Assembly (NCBI GenBank): GCA_025765615.1
Contig: JAIVFJ010000724.1
Coordinates: forward strand, 1-12,876
Direction of reading: 5' to 3'
Source of the DNA: Zopfochytrium polystomum
Taxonomy: Eukaryota > Chytridiomycota > Chytridiomycetes > Chytridiales > Chytridiaceae
DNA length: 12,876 nt
The notes beneath the pieces were generated by a model. The model did not search any database and was not told the DNA's origin. It was given only the letters and a program-made list of their open reading frames with translations. Position 1 is the first letter of the stretch, and the number at the start of each line of letters is the position of its first letter. Positions 7,487 through 12,876 of the stretch are shown piece after piece. The translations under genes and the position numbers were made by a program.

Positions 7487-8023
7487 ACATCCGCCCAGTA
7501 TAGGGTTATAGTAGTAGAATGTATGTGGAAGCCTCACAGGACTCCCAAATCCCTGGCCAAGGTTGGGCGTGCGACCACAGGGCAAAAGGCACGTTGGATG
7601 GGATAAATGGGAAGGTTACAGGGACGACGACGGCAGGCCGCCGCGGTCGCGGCAAGATGCCTCCATGACGAGGATGCTCGCTCTGTTAGGATTTGAAATT
7701 CCCCCCAACAGACAATTCATGGCCCGTAACACGAAAAGTCGGAAATCAAGGAGGCAGTCACGCTTTAAAAACGATACCAGCACAGAAGGACCAATTTCTC
7801 AAAAGATATGCTGCGTCACGCCCTCCTGCAGATAATTCCAAAGTGTTTCCTCGGCTTTCCGTTTTTTGAGCAGTGTAGTATCTGTTCTTTAAAGTGTGAT
7901 AACTTTAACCGCCAGCATTGCCGCCTTACTATCCTTCTCACGAAAGTCCAACATGTTCTCCTCATCGTCTCTGCTTCTGGTGCTGAGAGAATTTTTCTGT
8001 TACAAGTATAGAAGTTTTTCATC

Positions 8024-8071
8024 GAGAGAGGAAGTCAGAGAGAGAGAGAGAGAGACAGACAGAGCGAGGAC

Positions 8072-8122
<51 letters not shown>

Positions 8123-8157
8123 CAGAAAGAGGAGGGGGGAGAAAGAGACAGAGAACG
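8024..8157. repeat. GA-rich microsatellite in the 5' flank of the F-box gene
   Basis: Long (GA)n runs with occasional C or G interruptions, ending about 50 bases before ATG 8206. It lies in the presumed promoter or 5' UTR. Purine/pyrimidine microsatellites are common near fungal promoters; a regulatory role here is inference. Confidence 0.75.
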
Positions 8158-8205
8158 GCCTCAGCTGACAGACAGGAAGACAAGCTTGCTTCGGCGGGCA
8201 CCAAA

Positions 8206-11200
8206 ATGGACCGGCTCCTCGCCTTGAACCCCCTCGGCGGCGTCGGCGGCGCCGCCGTCGTCTGCAGCAGCAGCAGCAGCAGCAACGATCTTCCCTCACC
8301 CGCAGCAGCCTTCGCCGCTGTCTCTGCCGCGTCCCAGCATGGCTCAAAGCCCCCCTCTTCTTCTGGCCAGCAGCAGCAGCAGCAGCAATCGCTGCCGCCA
8401 TCGGTGAACGGGTTTGCTGCCGCTGCCGCTGCTGCTCCTGCACCCATGGGTTCTCCTCCTGGCGCCACTCTAGAGTCCGGCTCCTCCGGCGCAGCATGCG
8501 GATCGCCACCGCCGGTCAAAGCTCCTCCTCCTCCTATCACTATCATCAACACCACGGACACCACGGACACCACCACCACCACCACCTTGGTTGTCGACAT
8601 GAGAAGCAGCGACGCCGACCATCCACTTTCGCTGCCGCCGTCCAAGACGCCGCCGTCGACCGCGTGCGAAGTGCAGCGCTCAGGCCGAGGGACGACCCAC
8701 TGAGAGGCTTCCCCAGATTTCATCGGACTCCGCTGCTTCCCCTGGCCACCACAATCGTGCGAACGCGCCCATTGAAATCTCTGCAGCGACACCCCCGCTT
8801 CATCATCGGCATCATCCTCATCATCACTCCCCGTCTTCTCAACCGCTGGCCCCTCCTCCTCCTGCCACCGCTGCAAACTCTGTCGCTGGCACTGCCGAAT
8901 CCTGCACCGGCCTTGTTTCCGCAGTCTGGACCCAACCTCGCCTTGCCCAGCTCTTCAGGAGCGCCCTTGCCGTCCTATCCACTGCCGCCAGCCCCGCCGC
9001 AGGCGGATCTGTTTCAACAAAGACGATCAGCGCCCTTCCTCGAAATCTTCAAGCACCTCGGAGGCCGCGCTGCGACCCTCTTGCTTGAACCGCTGAATGT
9101 GCTATCTGTTTACGGATATCGCTCCCAGCGGTTGAACAGACGAATCGGCCTTACCGTTTCCCGGAAACTACCCCACCGTCAAGCCCCTCGGATGGTCTGG
9201 GCTCTAGTCCGCTGCCGTCGGACGATTCAGCTGAGATCCAGAGTTTGGAAGATTCAATGACCGAAGACGGCAGCAGATTTGGATCCGCTGCAATATCCAA
9301 ACTGATACGAGCGGCAACAACGGAGACAACGTATCACAATCCGTCCGACGACGAGGGGCGGCTTGTCAGATTCGGAGAGCGAGAACTCGTTTTCGTGCGG
9401 GGACGAGCAGATCACCGTGAAGGAGAACTTGTTGCCGGTAGTTATTGACAGCACAATTTCGATGTCGAAAGTCGGAAAGCCAGCGCCTCTCCCACCCGCT
9501 CTGTTTGCGCTTCAACCTCCCTCGCCGTGTGGGTCCGTCACTTGCCTATTCGCTTTCAAGCCCTTCGAGCCCTGAAGCGGACGATCTCCAGGACTTGGAG
9601 GCGGAGATGTCGTTGTTCTTCAAATCGATGGATGCAATATCCAAGCACCCCTTCCTCCACCTCCGCCGTCATCCCGTGACCCGAGTCATGCTTCGCTCAA
9701 GTACCCTCGTCAATTCGGTTACCCCGGAATCAGTCGACCGGGGCCAAAATCGCCCAATGCGGGCGTTTCGTCGCTGGTTAGGGCATGCAACGGCGCCAGC
9801 TCGGTTAGTGCAACGCCCGCTGCCACCGCCCCCGCCAGTTCCTGGCTCCATGCAGAATCGTTCAGGACGGCCGTCTTCCCCTTTGAACTCCGGGTTGCCT
9901 CCTTCGCCCAGTGGGATTCCTTCTCAGTTGTACTCGCCGTCTACACGCGGCACAGCTCCGACCGATCCGGTTCAAGCCAGCATTTCCGCGCTGCCGTTTG
10001 CCCTGCCTGACGGCGCTCTGATCTCGCCCACACCGTCTCCGCCAACAACACCCCCACCATCACCGCCGACGTCCCCTTTCCTGCCTTCAGACACTATGAC
10101 GGTCCCAAAACCGGGGCCTCCCGTGCAGACTCGCTTTATGCAGTTGCCGTCTCGATTTTCTTCGTCACCCGCTTCCCTGAACTCACACCTGCCTTTTTCG
10201 CGACCACTCAACTCACCGCCAATGCTGTCTTCGAGCCTCGCCACAACGAGCTCATCGAACCTGGCGGCAGTGCCGGCATCAGCTTCAGCTCCTCCGCTGC
10301 GGTATCTGTCTCAGCCGTTGCCGCCTGTCCCAGGATCCAGCGCTTTCACACCCCCTCCCCCCCGCCGTCACTTCCATACATTCTGTCAATGCGTAGACGG
10401 TCGTCCAGTTCTGGGATTTTTTTCATCCCAGCACGGATACGGGCGATCATCGCCGATCAACCGATCTTCTCCAATGGTGAGTGCGTTGTGTCAGAAATAG
10501 TTTGGCTTATTGTGCGATACTGAATTACTTTTCTTTTTTCCTCGCAAACGCATAGCATCCTTGGGCAAACGGTTCCAGCAGTAGTCCAGACGATAACGCA
10601 GGGAGGTCCGGTCCGTCGCTGACTGCTCCGCGACCGCCGCTTCGCGTCTTGCTCTGCATCGTTCCAGCTCCCGAGCTTCAAATTCGTCGAACTCGTCGGC
10701 GTGGTTGGACTCGAGTGTAGGTCGGAAACCCGATGTTGCCAGACTTCCTTTCGAGGTCTGGGAGCAGATCGCTGGACGATTGGATCTGTTGGACCTCCTT
10801 GCACTAAGGATGGTTTTCGAGGGGTTTGTTCTACCTCTCCAGCGACCGAATGGATGTGAGTGTTCAGTTATGGATCGAACTTCCAAGTCTGATTGCGAAT
10901 ACTCATTTCCCCTCCACCTTTCACCTCAACAAGGATAACCCTTTGTGGGAAGCAGCTCTCCAAGCGCGCAGGTCGTGCATCATCTCGCTCACCCCCTCGC
11001 ATCGTCAAACATGTCCGAGCTCCCGCTCTCTCCCCCTGTCGCTATCGGCGCCGACATCAGTCTTGAATTCTCCTTTGGTGTCTTCCTCGCTCGCTTCGTC
11101 CTCGATAATGAGTGGATCAACCAATATCACAACAACTCCCTCGTCACGCATACTTGCTTCTCCGGCGCTTTTGGCGGACCTTATCTTGCAGGGCCCAGTT

Positions 11201-12523
11201 ACGTTGGTGTTGAACGTGCTGATGCGAGAGGCGCTTTCTGCTCCAAGAAAGACCTTCCCACGTCTCATTGCTGGCTTCGCTAAAGTAGCGGAGCTCTGCC
11301 GACGACGGGTGCGGCGCAGACGCAGCAGTGTCGTTAGCTTGGCAGCGGCGGCTGCTGCGGCGGCTGCAGCTGCAGCAGCAGCAGCGGCTGCCGCCGCCGC
11401 CTCTGCCTCGACACAGAGTCAGGGCCTGGTCATTTCGACAAACTCTGGAACCTCTGGGGCTGGTGGTCCCTCTAATGCTTCCGCAGCTGCGCAGGAGGAT
11501 GCCACCGGCACGGTAACCCCGGACATGATAACGAGCATGATGAAACGGCTTTTCACAGCGGGTCCTCTTCTCGATCTTACGGCCTGGATTGGCGCCATTG
11601 AATCGTGGGCCAAGGAGGCTCGAAAGGGCTCTGTGAGGAGCGCGCGTGGGAGTTCTGGCAGAACAAGACCTGGGAAGGAAAGGCCGTCGGTGATGGCGAT
11701 CTTTGGAATCGACGACGGAGGCCATCCGGAGAAGGATGTCTACACCGAGGACGACGACGAAGACGATTTTGAGGAACCGCTCGACGTCGAAGAGGCAGTT
11801 CAGCAGTCGGTTGAGATTGGAGGAGAAGGAGACGCCGACTCGACGCTGGTTGAAGTTGAGTCGGTTTCGGCGTTGAGCCTCGAGCGGCTCGCCGATTCCC
11901 GCACGCTCTCCACATCCTCTTCCGTGGGCTCGACGACAGGCTCCATCACAGGCGCCTCCTCGATCTCGTCGATAGCGTCAGTCGAGCTTGCTGTCCAGGG
12001 AACCTCCGACGGACCCAACAGCTCGAGTGCAGCAGCTCTCGAACCACGACGCACCACCGCATCGCCCCTGCCCAGCGCATCACCCTTGCCCACCGCTGTC
12101 GCACAGCTCCAGCCACCGCACCCGTCGCCGTCGCCTTCGTCCTCGCCGTCGGTTCTCCCATCCGAGCCGACGCCGTCCGCGCTGACGCTCTCGCGATGGC
12201 TCGCAGAACTATCACGCACCGGCTGGTGCTCGGACCGACCGATCCTCGACCTGCTGCGACGCATGATCACCCTCGTCGCGACCCTGCTGACGGTGCCCGC
12301 GACGACGTACCCGGCGGCGGCGACCGTCCGTGCGACGCTGGTCGCGTGCGTGGTGGAGCTGCTTGTGACGGCCGGGCGAGAGTGGGACCGCCACGATACG
12401 CGGTTGGCGGATCCGTTGTACCGCCGCTTGCGCAAATGGGGACGGTCTGGTGAAGGAAGTGGGGGTGCCAAGGGGAAGGCAGCGGCGGCCGCCGCAGGGT
12501 CGGCGCTCACCACTGAGGAATAG
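8206..12523 (+). CDS. Large F-box protein with long disordered regions, frame-interrupted in this assembly
   Basis: ATG 8206 (CCAAAATGG) opens MDRLLALNPLGGVGG. Low-complexity Ser, Gln7, Ala7 and His tracts follow, then Ser/Pro-rich sequence to about 10476. One clear intron (10477-10555) follows. An F-box lies at about 10741-10860: LPFEVWEQIAGRLDLLDLLA, then FYLSSDRMDVSVQLWIELP. F-box proteins bind Skp1 and recruit substrates to SCF ubiquitin ligases. A 565-codon open frame (10826-12523) carries the C-terminal part: Ser/Thr linker, helices PALLADLILQGPVTLVLNVL, an Ala20 tract, an acidic patch EDDDEDDFEEP, a Ser/Pro region and a helical end (SRWLAELSRTGWCSDRPILD), stopping at TAG 12521-12523. 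Upstream of 10826 the protein-like sequence changes frame at least seven times (near 8515, 8690, 9020, 9120, 9357, 9530, 10622 and 10812), often at short homopolymers and without GT-AG introns. The substrate is unknown. F-box identity is fairly secure; the exact N-terminal sequence is not. Confidence 0.65.
10477..10555 (+). other. Intron of the F-box gene
   Basis: GTGAGT donor at 10477, CTGAA branch-like sequence near 10520, a T-rich tract, and acceptor CATAG at 10555. It is 79 nt. It joins ...SSPINRSSPM in phase 0 to HPWANGSSSSPDDNAG, both low-complexity and consistent with each other. Confidence 0.75.
11342..11401 (+). repeat. Alanine tract (20 consecutive GCN codons)
   Basis: Twenty Ala codons in mixed GCA/GCG/GCT/GCC use follow RRVRRRRSSVVSL. 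Mixed codons mean it is not a fresh trinucleotide expansion and may be maintained at the protein level. Confidence 0.8.
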
Positions 12524-12876
12524 CTGCTGTGCAGGTAAGCGGCACCTTCATTTCTTTTTTTTTCGATCGTGGGTGTCGAAAACGCTTCTTCCAATTAACC
12601 TCCCCGTCGTTGCAACACCATCTGCTTCCGCCCAAAAAAAACTCCAGCGTGTCCTGTACCTCCGCAAAAGCAAATGGATCCTCCGCGAGACAACGACTCG
12701 TGAAGGCTTTTACAAATGCAAAGCAGAAGAGAAAAGCGTAGACGCTCTTAATTATTTTCCTTTCTTGGGCAGCGAAAAGAAACTCCGCATCAGAAAACGT
12801 ATATTTCCCCCGACTATCACAATCTACTCGATGGTCGACATTTCGACTTTATAGCGTTTTGCTTTTTTCGATATTC
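12524..12876 (+). other. 3' flank of the F-box gene with a possible 3'-UTR intron
   Basis: GTAAGC at 12535, only 11 bases after the stop, with TAAC near 12596 and an acceptor CCAG at 12647, could define a 113-nt intron in the 3' UTR. No canonical AATAAA is visible. 12700-12876 is AT-rich with no supported gene. Confidence 0.35.

Larger units (their letters stand above)
6605..8023. other. Intergenic region
   Basis: About 1.4 kb with no convincing gene on either strand; the open frames present (for example around 6898-7149 and 7563-7835) lack codon bias or recognisable motifs. It includes the 3' flank of the membrane-protein gene, an odd-centred palindrome TTCCAC-C-GTGGAA at 6919-6931, a hairpin at 7133-7148, and a tiny spliced ORF at 7386-7486. 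I saw no tRNA-like or snRNA-like structure. Confidence 0.4.

Noticed and set aside
7563..7835. 90-codon forward frame, Arg/Ser-rich
   Set aside because: No ATG start in context, no codon bias and no recognisable motif.
8019..8876. 285-residue minus-strand frame
   Set aside because: It is the complement of GA repeats and of Ser, Gln and His tracts of the F-box gene; low complexity keeps it open by chance.
10011..10476. A second forward frame (AHTVSANNTPTITADVPFPA...) open for about 155 codons, overlapping the Ser/Pro-rich frame
   Set aside because: It looks protein-like, but a -1 frame of TCN/CCN/ACN-rich codons naturally gives C-ending hydrophobic codons. It also hits a stop soon after the intron, whereas the Ser/Pro frame splices in phase. 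Ribosome profiling would settle it.
10945..11283. Alternative forward frame containing LEFSFGVFLARFVLDNEWIN
   Set aside because: Same -1 shadow effect over a Ser/Thr-rich linker; the main frame is continuous for 565 codons through this region.
11800..12594. 264-residue minus-strand frame
   Set aside because: Antisense to the well-supported C-terminal F-box coding frame, with Ser/Arg-rich shadow composition.

Overview
This is eukaryotic nuclear DNA. It shows short spliceosomal introns (about 50-125 nt) with GTRAGT-type donors, CTNAC-like branch sites and pyrimidine-rich acceptors. Proteins carry long single-residue tracts (Gln, Ala, His, Ser), and the genes are GC-rich and separated by AT-richer spacers. 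Compact intron-containing genes, an F-box protein and a Sel1-repeat relic suggest a fungus, possibly early-diverging (chytrid-like). The lineage is inference from style, not from a marker gene. Everything I can support lies on the + strand.

Layout. 1-237 is the 3' end of an unidentified gene that runs in from outside the window. 238-1951 is AT-richer and appears to hold a decayed PiggyBac-like transposon: a TTAA-CCC left end near 427, then a transposase-like reading frame broken by one frameshift and two TGA codons. About 1997-2989 holds a Sel1-repeat pseudogene with several frameshifts and in-frame stops. 2990-3640 is intergenic. 3660-6604 appears to be one or two genes for a cell-surface protein: a signal-peptide exon, a Pro/Gly/Ser-rich exon, two candidate microexons, an unplaced short ORF at 4937, then four well-supported exons encoding an ectodomain, one transmembrane helix and a short basic tail. 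6605-8205 is non-coding except for a tiny spliced ORF and a GA microsatellite. 8206-12523 is a large F-box gene with one clear intron and many low-complexity segments. 12524-12876 is its 3' flank.

A theme of the window is that convincing protein sequence repeatedly jumps between frames by a single base, often at a short homopolymer. I see this in the first gene, the signal-peptide exon and the F-box gene. Uncorrected long-read assembly error is the simplest explanation there. The Sel1 and PiggyBac-like regions also carry in-frame stops and look truly decayed. The genes do not form an obvious pathway. The most interesting locus is the multi-exon membrane protein, whose ectodomain I do not recognise. 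All family assignments come from reading translated motifs by eye; no database search was possible.
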